Of a stretch of 64,000 nucleotides of DNA, positions 36,211 through 47,000 are shown in pieces. The DNA is taken from assembly GCA_948470475.1 (NCBI GenBank), contig OX419347.1, positions 3,263,572 to 3,327,571 on the forward strand, in the 5' to 3' direction. The position numbers were made by a program, and so were the translations under genes. Positions within the stretch are counted from its first letter, which is position 1, and each line of letters begins with the position of its first letter. This DNA is from Galaxea fascicularis. Its lineage: Eukaryota > Cnidaria > Anthozoa > Scleractinia > Euphylliidae. The notes beneath the pieces are model-generated. The model was not told the DNA's origin. It saw only the letters and a list, made by a program, of their open reading frames with translations, and ran no database searches.

Positions 36211-36542
36211 TTACACGTCATTGTGAAGAGGTAGCGAATCAACAGTGATTGTAAGTGGCATTGGCACGGTACCCACTAAAAGATCTATGGCGGCCAGGCT
36301 GCAAAGCAGAATGTTTGAGTTCTCTTTCAGCTTTTTCTTTTGTTCACTGCTGCGATCACTAAGTTATTTAGAAGAATGATGGCGGAGCAAGCGATTGCAG
36401 TCTGAAAAGAAGTTACATCAGTTAAGTCCCATATGACGTATGGCAGAGGACAGACAAACACTGTTGCGGCCATAGTGGAAGAATTGCTAAATGCTGATTC
36501 TTCAGTATTTGTAACGTTCACACCATTTGATAACTGATTCAA
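36211..36542 (-). pseudogene. Truncated, frameshifted GPCR fragment
   Basis: From an ATG at 36542 the frame reads an N-terminus and TM1 like those of the receptor at 41038-42120: AATVFVCPLPYVIWDLTDVT, then ACSAIILLNNLVIAAVNKR. It then hits a stop. A shift of frame near 36325 restores TM2 (NSNILLCSLAAIDLLVG, PMPLTITVDSL). Homology ends at ~36235, and nothing matching TM3-TM7 follows. It is therefore a dead 5' fragment of the same receptor subfamily, in the same orientation as its two intact neighbours. Confidence 0.85.
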
Positions 36543-38137
36543 GTTAACTTGTTACTAAGTCGATTTACCGTCACGTTCTCTCTTAGAAACACACTTATCA
36601 GTCAAAAAGCAATAAAAGTTTATTAAAATTCTCACGTTGTCTTGCTTTGTCTAGTTGACGGGAATGGAATCGGTAGTTGGCTTCTTTGTGCAGTCGTTCG
36701 GTGGAAGGAATAAAATTTGCACGCAATTTCCGCATCACTGATCGATCCTTTGTTCTGGCGGGGAAAACTCAAAGAGGACTTACCAGAGAAAACAACCTCG
36801 TCAAAGTGTCTCTTCTAAGTTCTTTTAACCAAAACAACAGCAGGTGTTGTACAGAAAATTTATCCAGAGGCAAAGAAAGGCAGAAACCAGAGACAAAATA
36901 AAGAAAGCATCGTTTTAAAAAACTGCTTCATGTGTACATCGAAGCCCCAAGCCTGTGCTGCGTCAAAAGAAGCGAGACAAGCGAGAAAGTGCCTCACTTC
37001 ATTTCCTTGGTTCATATCTGAGAAACAACAAATTCACTTCGACGGTGTACCCGACAGTGTATCAAATATTATGATAATTATGTATCTCAAGGAATACTGA
37101 ACAACGTAAGTAACTTCTAGCATTGAAAGACAAAACTGAAGAAAGGCTCATTCAATTGAATTGTACAATATAAAGGGTTGAAACTACACGTAGAGTTCAA
37201 TTTTGTTGGCTATCAACATGTGTTTTCTCCTTACAACCCTCCCAAATTTCGCACGTTACATGTAGGGAGAGTTTGTATAATCGTCAACTCAACTGATCGT
37301 TTGCTGTGTATTTTCATGCCCTGTTTGCTTATAATACTTGTACGTTTATAATACTTTCTTCTCTTCTTATTTTTCTAAAATAAATTGAGTGTAAATGTTT
37401 TGTATACATTCTGTTTTTCATAAGAGCGTCTAATTTTGGAGCCGAGGATCGACGTTCTTACTTTTTTCGCGATTTGAACCTGAAAACGTTCTTAACGTGT
37501 TCTTAATTTACCTGGTATAAACACGATGTCGCGCCAACCGACTGCTGGTAAATTTAGCTTTACAAAAACCACTGAACATAGAGGTTCACAACGCGACATA
37601 AATTCAACAGATTTTGTAGTGAAAACGCAGAAAAGTTCATGTGTACATAGTATACTACTCATTTAAAAAAATAAATGAGTAAAATAAAGATGTTCTTAAC
37701 TGACTCTCAGCTTGGGTTATGTCCTAAGCATGTTCTTAAAATTTGGCTTAATTTCAGCCTCAACGTTCTTATAAAAAGGTTCTTATTAAAAAAGAATGTA
37801 GTGTAAATAAAGAATTGAACTAAGTTGAAAAACTAGTGATGAGGCAAGGAAAAATCGTAGATGGTAATCATTACTAGAATGTAAAGGGCTAAGAAATAGT
37901 AAGAGACATAACTTTCTGGGAATATTGTATTTATTACCTCTTACCACATAGTACAGGAAGAGTCCGAAATAACAAACAGCACCACCAACAACAGACACCT
38001 GATCCAATGGTGTCTCTATTATTTTCACCGGTGTCGCTTAATCTGATTCTGATCATTTTTTTTCAGTGCATCTGGTAAGTTGTTGTGTTGCAATTCGTTT
38101 CCACAGGTTACATCCTATTTGAGCTTCCAATAGTTAT

Positions 38138-39403
38138 CTAGCAATAGTACCCTGCCTGGGAATCCTGCGTACAGTGGATACACCCTTCCATTAAAGAGGG
38201 TGGAGCGGACGCAGCTCTTCGTATTGGTAATTCGTTTGACTTCTGTTGAACCCCATCAAGACACATGTGTGCGCATGCGCTGCATGATTGTGAACGAGTG
38301 AAGCAAGGATTGGCTTTGTCTTGTTTGACGTTGATAACTTGATGTAGTGACAATGCAGACTCGTGATTCTTCACGTTTTTTGAAAACACTTCCTTTTTGT
38401 GGTTTATTTCCACGGCATGGATTCTTTGAGATTTTCCATACCCTAACAAGTCCCACACTGCTTTCCTGATAGAGCTGTTTCTATAGCAGTATAGAATAGG
38501 GTTGAACAGAGAGTTTAACAAAAGCATTGTCTCGGTACAACGGAAAAACGACCTTTTATGGACAGATGGCCAAACCTCTCTGAGGGAAACTATCATGAAA
38601 GAAGGGACAACGGAGATACCCACGAAAAGACTTAGCAAAACAGCCGTATAAGCGGCTCTAGTTTCTAGTTTGGTGTTCAGTACAGCATTTACCCGCCGGC
38701 GGATTTGGCTTCGATTCCATTTACGAATTCCGCGATAAACCATGACATAAAAATATACCATTGACAATAAGCATAAGGCACCAAACAGGGTGAAAAAAAC
38801 ATCTGATACTAACCCAACTTCAACGGGGAGATTTCCGTAATTCATATCTGTTATCAAAATCAGACCAACAGAGATTAGAGCTAATATCCACGCCATTAAT
38901 GAGTATTTCTTAACTCGATTTCTTGTGACAATAGTCTTGTAGTCCGCCCATCTTACTACTGCTACATATCTTTCCCAAGAAATTACTACCAAATGATAAA
39001 ATGAAGTCGCAAAACTAACGTACGTGACGAAACCGTTCCCCAGATCTATTGCACAAACAACATCCTTAATTACATCTTCCTGGAGAAGTAATGCATCTAG
39101 AGTGATTGCCAATGGCATAGACACAACTCCAACTAAAAGATCTGCTATGGCCAGGCTAGAAAGCAAAATGTTTGAGTTTCTTTTCAGCTCCTTGCTTCCC
39201 GTCATCGCTAGAATTACCGCGAAATTAAGCAGAATGGTAGCAGGGCAAGCGATCGACGTCACAACGATCGTAAACTGATGTGTAGTTCGATCTAAGTCAA
39301 AGATGAACTGCGGCGGCATGTGTGAGCAGGAAACCGTGACTGATCTGATCTTGGTAGAGAAATTGCTGATTATTTGTCCTTCAGTGGTGTTAAAGGCGTT
39401 CAT
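38138..39403 (-). CDS. Class A GPCR, intronless, paralogue of the 41-42 kb gene
   Basis: A single exon encodes 421 residues. Class A marks: LAIADLLVG in TM2 (D88), Cys117 before TM3, ERY at 144-146, and NPILY at 301-305. It shares many blocks with the receptor at 41038-42120: SIACP.TILLN, SNILLSSLA.ADLL, WERY.AVV.W.DYKT, MVYRG.RKWNR, ETMLLLNSLFNP. The two are clearly tandem duplicates. The carboxyl tail is about 100 residues, longer than in its neighbour, with Cys- and Ser-rich stretches (SRSQSCSACAHMC) that could be palmitoylated or phosphorylated. The N-terminus carries NTT and NFS glycosylation sites. Ligand and coupling are unknown. Upstream start alternatives were not seen. Confidence 0.9.
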   Translation of the reverse strand: MNAFNTTEGQIISNFSTKIRSVTVSCSHMPPQFIFDLDRTTHQFTIVVTSIACPATILLNFAVILAMTGSKELKRNSNILLSSLAIADLLVGVVSMPLAITLDALLLQEDVIKDVVCAIDLGNGFVTYVSFATSFYHLVVISWERYVAVVRWADYKTIVTRNRVKKYSLMAWILALISVGLILITDMNYGNLPVEVGLVSDVFFTLFGALCLLSMVYFYVMVYRGIRKWNRSQIRRRVNAVLNTKLETRAAYTAVLLSLFVGISVVPSFMIVSLREVWPSVHKRSFFRCTETMLLLNSLFNPILYCYRNSSIRKAVWDLLGYGKSQRIHAVEINHKKEVFSKNVKNHESALSLHQVINVKQDKANPCFTRSQSCSACAHMCLDGVQQKSNELPIRRAASAPPSLMEGCIHCTQDSQAGYYC

Positions 39404-39891
39404 ATTGCTTTAACATCTGTGGAGTTCAATGCTCTCTGTAGAACTTTTCAGCTTTTCTCTTTTAATCGCAAACCAGCCATGAGTGTCGAGTCAAAGTTAA
39501 CAGTGAGCACAGAAATGTTGGAGTGAACGTGTTTTGGGTTTAGTGAAGCCCTAAGAACAACCCAAAATTTGCATGCAATTTTCAACTTATAACTCAATTC
39601 TTTGTCAGTGCAAAATGAACAAGACTCGAGCTCAAGAGACCTCTTAATAAACATCTCCTAAATTATTGTTTTCAAACTTTTTGAGTGCGACAAACGTGAG
39701 AAAAAGACACAACGTGCACAATACAGAACATAAGTGCCAAAATGTTGCTTTTTATAGGTAAGCAAAAACATGAAATCACGTCTCGATTTGTGGAGACAAA
39801 ATTTGTTTACTGCGCGTTTTTAAATGACAGTTTATCTTTCAAAACTAATTACGCTTTCGGAAATACAAAAAAGTGGGACGTGGAATTCAGC

Positions 39892-39975
39892 TGGATTCTT
39901 AACTCTGTTGTTTTCGTTTGTATTATTTGTTTCATTGTCCCTGAAAAGCCCCTCTAGGGGAGTGGTCAATTAAGC
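39892..39975 (+). repeat. 3' fragment of the SINE seen at 339-600
   Basis: GGATTCTTAACTCTGTTGTT to CCCCTCTAGGGGAGTGGTCA is almost identical to 501-580. The 5' pol III promoter part is missing, as expected for a truncated copy. Confidence 0.7.
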
Positions 39976-41037
39976 ATCAAAAAGTCATTCCGCCTAATTG
40001 CTGGCTATATTAAAAAGACAGAAATTTAACTGAGTTTAGTAGGTCAAGTGCCTGATGGTATAAACGAACAATCAACTAATTCGTATTTCAACGAGTCGGT
40101 AAAACCATTCTACACATTTCCTTAAAAGTCCATGATCATAAAGAAATATGAAAATTTGCGTGCCTTATTGAAGAATTGAAAGAATTGTTTGGGAACGGAA
40201 TCGCTACAAACAGCGTTCGTAATTGAAAGATAAGACTGAGAAAATTGGTCTCAATGGGGTTTACCGTCAGCTGTCAAACAGTCTAAAATTCAAGCGCAAG
40301 TTTTACCATAAACTGATAAAAATCAGTTATTATAAGCTGATTCCAAGGTCTTTCAGATCTCACTATTCAGCCTGGTCATCTCGGACTTCCGGATCTCAAA
40401 GAATCGTTGTCGGGTGGTTCATCCTTTTCCATGTTCACAAAATAAAACATTCTCACTTTATGGTCTTTTCTACTTAATTTGTGTCTAAACTGACAACACA
40501 ACTCAGTGACTTCCGTCTGGCGATTCACTGAATTTTTAAGACCTGATAGCCCCAAAAAGACCGAATCACCCTCCTGAAAACAATGGTTAATACTAACTTT
40601 AGCGCGTGAAAAATTTCCTCTTGTTAACTTTCAACTGTCAAAAGCCCTAAAATTTAGCCGTCAACCGCCCAATTCGTTAAAATTTAATTGCCAGCCTTCA
40701 AAGTTACCCAACCTATTGAAACCCTCCAGAAATGGTACCAAATCATCCTTGATTTCAGCATCTTTCTACACCCGATTTACCAGTTGCTTTATGGTCGATT
40801 AATATTTTAACTCAACTTACTTATGACAATGCTTTAAAATGCTATAATGAAAAGCAGAGAATCTTTCTGCTACACAAATCTGGGTTTTTTTTCCGCAGAA
40901 TGAATAGTCTCGGTGTCAGTGTTGTTTTCCTCTTCGGCGCATTTGAATAAAACTTTAACCGAAGTTGTGACAGCTTGCCGTCTCAGTGTGAACACCACTC
41001 AACATGTTGGTATCACAAGCTAGAGCCTGAATGGTCG

Positions 41038-42120
41038 TTACTGCTTACAAAAACTGGGTTCTTTAATCTTTTCATGCTCTGATCTAAATGAAGCATCTTG
41101 ATGTCTGCAGCCTCTCTCTTCCTCTCCGTATTCTGTGTGTACCGCCTGGATTTTTCGTGGTTTTCTTAGCCTTAACAACCTCCACACTGCTTTCCTGAAG
41201 ACGCGATCTCTAAAGCAGTAAAGAAGGGGATTGAACAAAGAGTTTAACAAGACCATCGTTTCGGCCGTCTGGAAAAACGAACTCTTACGAAGAGATGGCG
41301 AAACCCCTCCGAATGTGTACACGACAAGCGTCGGAACGGACGAGATGATGACGAAAACTGTAAGCAAAAACGCTGTCTCAGCGGCTTTCGATTCTACACT
41401 AGTGTTCACCATAGCACCAACATTTACTCGGTGGATTTCGTTCCGGTTCCATTTACGAACACCACGATAAACCATGAGATAGCAATAGGTGATGAGAAAG
41501 AGACAGACAGCCCCCAAGAGGCTTGAAATGATATCCACTGCAATGATAACCTCGTAATATGGGACATTATCCAGTAACACAGTAACTGTAACAATGGTCA
41601 GAAGGCCTAAGAACCAAGCCATCCTCGCATATTTCGTAACTTGGCCTCTTGTAACAGTCTTGTAGTCCCACCATTTTACTACGGCAATATATCTCTCCCA
41701 GGCGATTAGAACTAAAAGAAAAAGTGACGCACTCGAAGCTGAGTACATGACAAAGTCACTCAGATGATCTATCGTACAGACGACCTCCTCCATTACATCT
41801 GGCTGGAGAACTAATACACCTACAGTGATTGTCAACGGCATGGATACAGCACCGATCAAAAGATCTGCAGCGGCTAGACTAGAGAGCAGAATGTTTGACT
41901 TCTTCATTAACACTCTTCTTCTCTTCACCGCTAGGATCACCGAGATATTTAAGAGAATGGTAACGGGGCAAGCGATCGAAACGATGGCGGTTGTTATCTG
42001 AATTGACGTTGTGTTATTTAAGTCCCATATAAAGTAAGGCATCAAGGGACAGACGAACGCTGAGCTGGTAAAAATGGTAGATTTACTTAAAGTTGATGCG
42101 TTGTCGCTGCTTAAGTTCAT
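41038..42120 (-). CDS. Class A GPCR, intronless, paralogue of the 38-39 kb gene
   Basis: A single exon encodes 360 residues with LAAADLLIG in TM2 (D86), Cys115, ERY at 142-144 and NPLLY at 297-301. The N-terminal ectodomain (about 40 residues) shares VCP.MPYFIWDL with the pseudogene at 36.2-36.5 kb. The third intracellular loop is short and basic (RGVRKWNRNEIHR). Identity to the receptor at 38138-39403 is high in TM1-TM3, TM6 and TM7, and the tail differs. All three copies lie on the minus strand about 2.6-2.9 kb apart, an array produced by tandem duplication. The ligand class cannot be read from the sequence. Confidence 0.9.
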   Translation of the reverse strand: MNLSSDNASTLSKSTIFTSSAFVCPLMPYFIWDLNNTTSIQITTAIVSIACPVTILLNISVILAVKRRRVLMKKSNILLSSLAAADLLIGAVSMPLTITVGVLVLQPDVMEEVVCTIDHLSDFVMYSASSASLFLLVLIAWERYIAVVKWWDYKTVTRGQVTKYARMAWFLGLLTIVTVTVLLDNVPYYEVIIAVDIISSLLGAVCLFLITYCYLMVYRGVRKWNRNEIHRVNVGAMVNTSVESKAAETAFLLTVFVIISSVPTLVVYTFGGVSPSLRKSSFFQTAETMVLLNSLFNPLLYCFRDRVFRKAVWRLLRLRKPRKIQAVHTEYGEEERGCRHQDASFRSEHEKIKEPSFCKQ

Positions 42121-44078
42121 GTCTGTCTACATCCGTCCCGTTCTTTAAGTCGCTCTCTATTTTCAACTTCCAGTCTTGCAAGATGGCAATAAATAGAGTG
42201 CTTTTCCCTTCGAGTTTCGGCAGTCGAAATGCGTCAATTTGCCCGTAATTTCTAATTAGTTTGCCAGTCCATTGTTAGAAAAGACGAATAAGCTTCAAGC
42301 TGAAGAACTGAGCCACTTCAGCATGTCTCCGCAGTGTGAATTATTACGGAAAAAACGCGAAAAAAGCCTCTTGAATGTGTCTTTTCAATATGTCACTTAA
42401 CTTACAAAATGAGCGCAAAAAATTTTAAACAGCAGAGAAAAAAATCCTCACGACAAAGTTCAAATTTTCCAAGAAAAGGTGATCAGTTTTATTTTGTAAG
42501 ATATGAGTGAATAAAGACCAGCGATGGAGCAGATTACTTTGGTGCCAAGAAATTTGTTTTCTGGGTTCTGATGAACACTCGGTGATTCAATTGTACAGGT
42601 GTTTAAAGCAAATCAAAAGCAAATTTATTGCCAAATATTCAACAGTAAACAAAATTAGTCCATTAATGCAGAGGCGGATCCAGGGGAGGGGTTGAGGGGG
42701 TTGCAACCCCCCCTTTGAGAATTTTTTTTATTTTGCTTGATTCTTCGTAAAATAATAATAGAATAAAATTTTTTTTTACGACGTTTTTACTCGCCTTCCA
42801 CACCATTGGTGTTCAAGACTACTTCGGTAGTGTACAACCCCCCCTTTCAGAAATTCCTGGATCCGCCCTTGTTAATGTCATTCTATTTGAAGGGAAAAGT
42901 AAAACAATCAAATTTTTGTAGCCTTTGGTAACAATTGGTACTCTTTACGCTAGGCTGTTAAGTTTTGCTTTGCTATGTTAAGGCTTGAGTAAAATCTCAA
43001 GTTACTTGACTTTTCATCTCATTAAAGTCGGAAGGTTGAAAACCATTCAGGAAAGTTTCAAGTGACTTGAAAACCATTTTTACAACCGGCGACTTAGCCA
43101 ACTTGGGGTTGCTTGAGCTTTTAGGCGGGCGAAGCATGTCAGTGAATCTCATTATTAAACGGCGTAGGAAAATGAACAAGTTATATATTACAGTAAAAAA
43201 CATCACTAGTATGTGAAGCGTTTAGTCAAAAACAGTTATTTGAATTATTAAAAAAATTACTTGAATTGAAATATTCCTCAGTTTACTTTTTCTCTAGTGT
43301 GAAGACAGCCCGTTAAAATTCGGAATAGTTGTGAAAATCAGTTAAAAACTCCACTTGATACTGATCGAATCTTTGTAGGGGCAAAACAGTGAAAAAAGCT
43401 TCCACTACGCGGAAATGCTTCCTATGGTTGGTTTGATTGCGTAATTTGCAAAGGCAATCAGTATCCACTATCACCCCTCCCCCCTCGCCATTTCAATGAC
43501 GGAAAAAATGGAGGGTTTAATGGTTAGTTCAAAACCATTTCAAGACTAATATATTGCATATTGCTCCAGAAACCCTTTCGCACGGCTAAGTAAGAAAAAA
43601 TTATGCGCCACTGAATCGCACCAAGAGCCATAATTAGCTCTTGATCCTATCGAATAACATTTCATTAGGACATCGTCTTTACCAAAAAATTAATAATAAA
43701 TAAACGACTCTTCCAAACGTTGTTTGAGCAACGCTATGTGTAACGTTGAGTCGTCTCGTGAATTTCCCGGAAGAATTTTGTTTTTCTCCCGAAACAGGCC
43801 TTGTTGTAGTTACCTCCCGTAGTCTCTAATTCGCGACAACCGATAATCGAGAATTGAAAACAAAAATCCTGAAAAGGCCAAGAATCTACCACAACAAAGC
43901 GAAATAATAAATAGAAGAGAGGAAGCAAGTAATGAACACGATTAAATTTGAGGCAAAAGTTTAATACATGAATGTCAGATTTTTTCATGTAATTTGAATT
44001 CTCGTCCTTGGCGCAGTCCCTCGAAAGAGAATGCAAAACATAAAAATTCCAGGGCTGCACCCGAAGAAAATGTCCAGC
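42121..44078. other. Intergenic, one MITE, no supported gene
   Basis: Between the GPCR cluster and EBNA1BP2. Contains the element at 42663-42877. The open frame on minus at 43734-44060 has no family motif and merges into the 3' flank of EBNA1BP2. Confidence 0.5.
42663..42877. mobile_element. MITE with CAGAGGCGGATCC ends
   Basis: Ends CAGAGGCGGATCCAGG...CCTGGATCCGCCCTTG (42669-42871) are flanked by TTAATG (42663-42668, 42872-42877). Same family as 10933-11122. The subterminal GGTTGCAACCCCCCC is itself partly inverted. Confidence 0.8.
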
Positions 44079-47000
44079 CTATTTCTTCATTTGTTTCCTC
44101 CGTGATTTGCCAGGCCTAACGTTTTTTCTCTTTTTGCCCTGAAAAAAAAACAAAACACACACACACACACACAAAAAGGATTATTTCAGTGGAACAGAAA
44201 AGCCCAGACACATGTTAACTTATTTTGAACATGAGGCACCACTGGTCGTACTTTTGTGTGGTACGTTTAGCTACTTAGGAAAGTTGGAAAGATGGCACAT
44301 TCAAATGAAAGCTACTGAGCAGTACTTTGCTGTGGTGCTGTTTTGTTATGCTGTACAAGGTGGTTCTAACTTTTGAGTCTGTGGATCAAATCCTAAAGTG
44401 TGACCACTCAGATGAAAGTTACTGAGCTGTATTTTCCTGTGGTGCTGTTTATTGCTGTACAAGGTGGTTCTAACTTTTGAGTCTGGATGAATCCTAAAGT
44501 GTGACCATTCAAATGAAAGCTACTGAGCAGTACTTTCCTGTGGTGCTGTTTATTATGCTGTACATGGTGGATCTAACTTTTGAGTCTGTGGGTGAAATCC
44601 TGTAGTCTAACCATTCAAATGAAAGCTACTGAGCAGTACTCTCCTGTGATGCTGTTCATTAACACTGGTAAAAGTATGAAGAACACTTCACATTTCTTAC
44701 GATATTTCCTGCTCTTGTTCTTGGTGCCTTGCTGTGTTTTGCTGAATTAAAAGAGCTCACATCCGAAAAGCTTTGAGCTGTATTTCGTTTCACTCCCTTT
44801 TTTATCCCACCAAAACCAAACTTTGCATCCTGCCGGAAAGATAAAAAGCACGATAATTATATGAATGTTTAAAATGAATAAAACACATACTTCTTACTAA
44901 CCGAGTTTGAGGTCCGTACTGTAAGTTACGGACCGAGTTTTTCCCCGTTCAGTTCTGGAAACGGGAAAAAACGAGGATCCATAACTTACAGTACGTACTG
45001 AGAAAACGAGGTTAGTGAGACATTTATTATATCTCTGAGGTTAATCAGGCGTGCGGAAAAGAAAACTTTCAAATTTAGCAGGCCGTATAGTAGAATATGG
45101 CCCACAAAATTGACCAATCACAGCGCGCATACTAACTGAGAGATATAATAAAGAGAAGTCAAAGAACCACATGTACTTGTTTTTATAATTTCTATAATTT
45201 ACATGCATTTGGATATGATTAATGCATCATTTACAATTTCCCATAACAGGAACAGTCTCCAGGGCAGAGCTGAGCAGCATGTATATTCTCCATACTGTAC
45301 TCCATACATTTTCTATGGTAATGATGAGGAGAATTTGTTAAACAATCAAGACCTTTGTCACTTGTTGATCACTTTCTTTTTTCTCACAACCTTTATGTTT
45401 GATTGAGCAGTGTTACCATAAGGAGAAATTAAACATTGCTCACTCTTAGCTGTTATAGGGTTAAGATAGATACATTGGTGACTTGAGTAACAAATGACTG
45501 GCCAGAATGACTGATTGACTCAGTGACTGTCTCATCACTTCAAATGACTGGACAGCTGGCTGGCCAGACTTACTCACTGTAATACTGGACTGATAAGCTG
45601 ATCAATTGTTTGATTTATTCATTGATCAAAACAGCGATTCTTACCTTTCTTTTTCTCTTGGCACTTTTACCACTGTGGAGAAAAAGTCGAACTTAAACAC
45701 AATTCCAGTGGATCAGGCAGAGGTTCAGGTGAAGATTGAAAATTAAGGTTGCAAATTTTGTTAGAACTCTCACCGCTTGATAACTTTGCCCTTGTTGCTA
45801 CTTGAAGGAATTTCCTCTGCCTGGACTTGAAAATCATCCTCAACGCCTTTTAAATCAGAGTTTGCTGCCATTTTACCACCTAAAAACGGTGCCATAAGAA
45901 CAAAGGATAATAAGCTGCCCTGTAAAATCTTTTGTATTATTAATGAATTGTTCGCATCGAAAAAAAATTTATGCCCAAAACATTTTACATCTAAAAAGAT
46001 CATTACAATAAAATTCTACATTTTTCAAACTTTGGAAGATATAATGTTGAAAAACTCAAAATATTAGTAAACTATAGGAAAATCGAAAAAATCTTAAGCT
46101 GAAAACTCTGAGAATAACTGTGAATTCACTGGAGATGTGTGTCCATGTACTTACGCTTCTTGTAGCTTTTCACAGCTTCCATCATTGCTTTCTTTTCTCT
46201 TTGTCTCTTTTGCAAAACTTCTTGTTGAACCTGTCAAAGAAAGTATAATCTATGTGTACAAATGAAAGTGACCATAGGAATTGCTCTAAATGGAGTACTA
46301 ATCAACAAACATCTATTTCAATAAAACAGTTTATTTCAGGTTTTCCTTTAACTACATATAAGACCACCCATTCATATGAGGGAATTTTCTTATATTTATC
46401 CAAGAGAGTTGTCCATCTTCAAAGGAGTTGTCAGTCTTAAGAGAATTGATCTAAGGAGGAGCCCATCCTTGACAGCTGTCTGCCCTGCAGACGTGTCTGC
46501 TCTTAACACTTTGTACATGTATATAACACTTGCCCGTCTTTAGTACACTGTAGAGAGATCTGTCTTAGGTGTCCAATTTAGATCAATGTATGACTTAGCA
46601 AGGGACTTGGCCTATGGGGTATCAGTGTTACAATAATTTTAACATCCAAGTCATCCATCTGCTAGGCTTTATGTTAGAATGTTTGTCTGTGTAAGGGAGG
46701 TATTGTTCACATTAAGAAAGACAGCAAAATGTACAATGTAAATTATTACAGACACCCACCTTTTTTCCATATTTCTTCATCTCTCTCTGCTTCTTTGCTT
46801 TCTCTGATCTCTCCAATGCTTGCTGCTTACTAAGTAGCTTTGCTCTCACCTAGTTTAAAAACCACAGCATGATGATGGTGATGATGATGATCTATCATCA
46901 CCATCATCATCATCACAACGGTAACAATATAATTGAGAATAATTTTCTCGCTTTTCTAAACCACACCAGCAGTTTATTACATTGGAGAAACCAAGGGTGT

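Noticed and set aside
46870..46920. ATGATGATGATG / CATCATCATCAT runs as a CRISPR-like or regulatory repeat
   Set aside because: It is a simple trinucleotide stretch forming a small inverted repeat in an intron, with no spacers.
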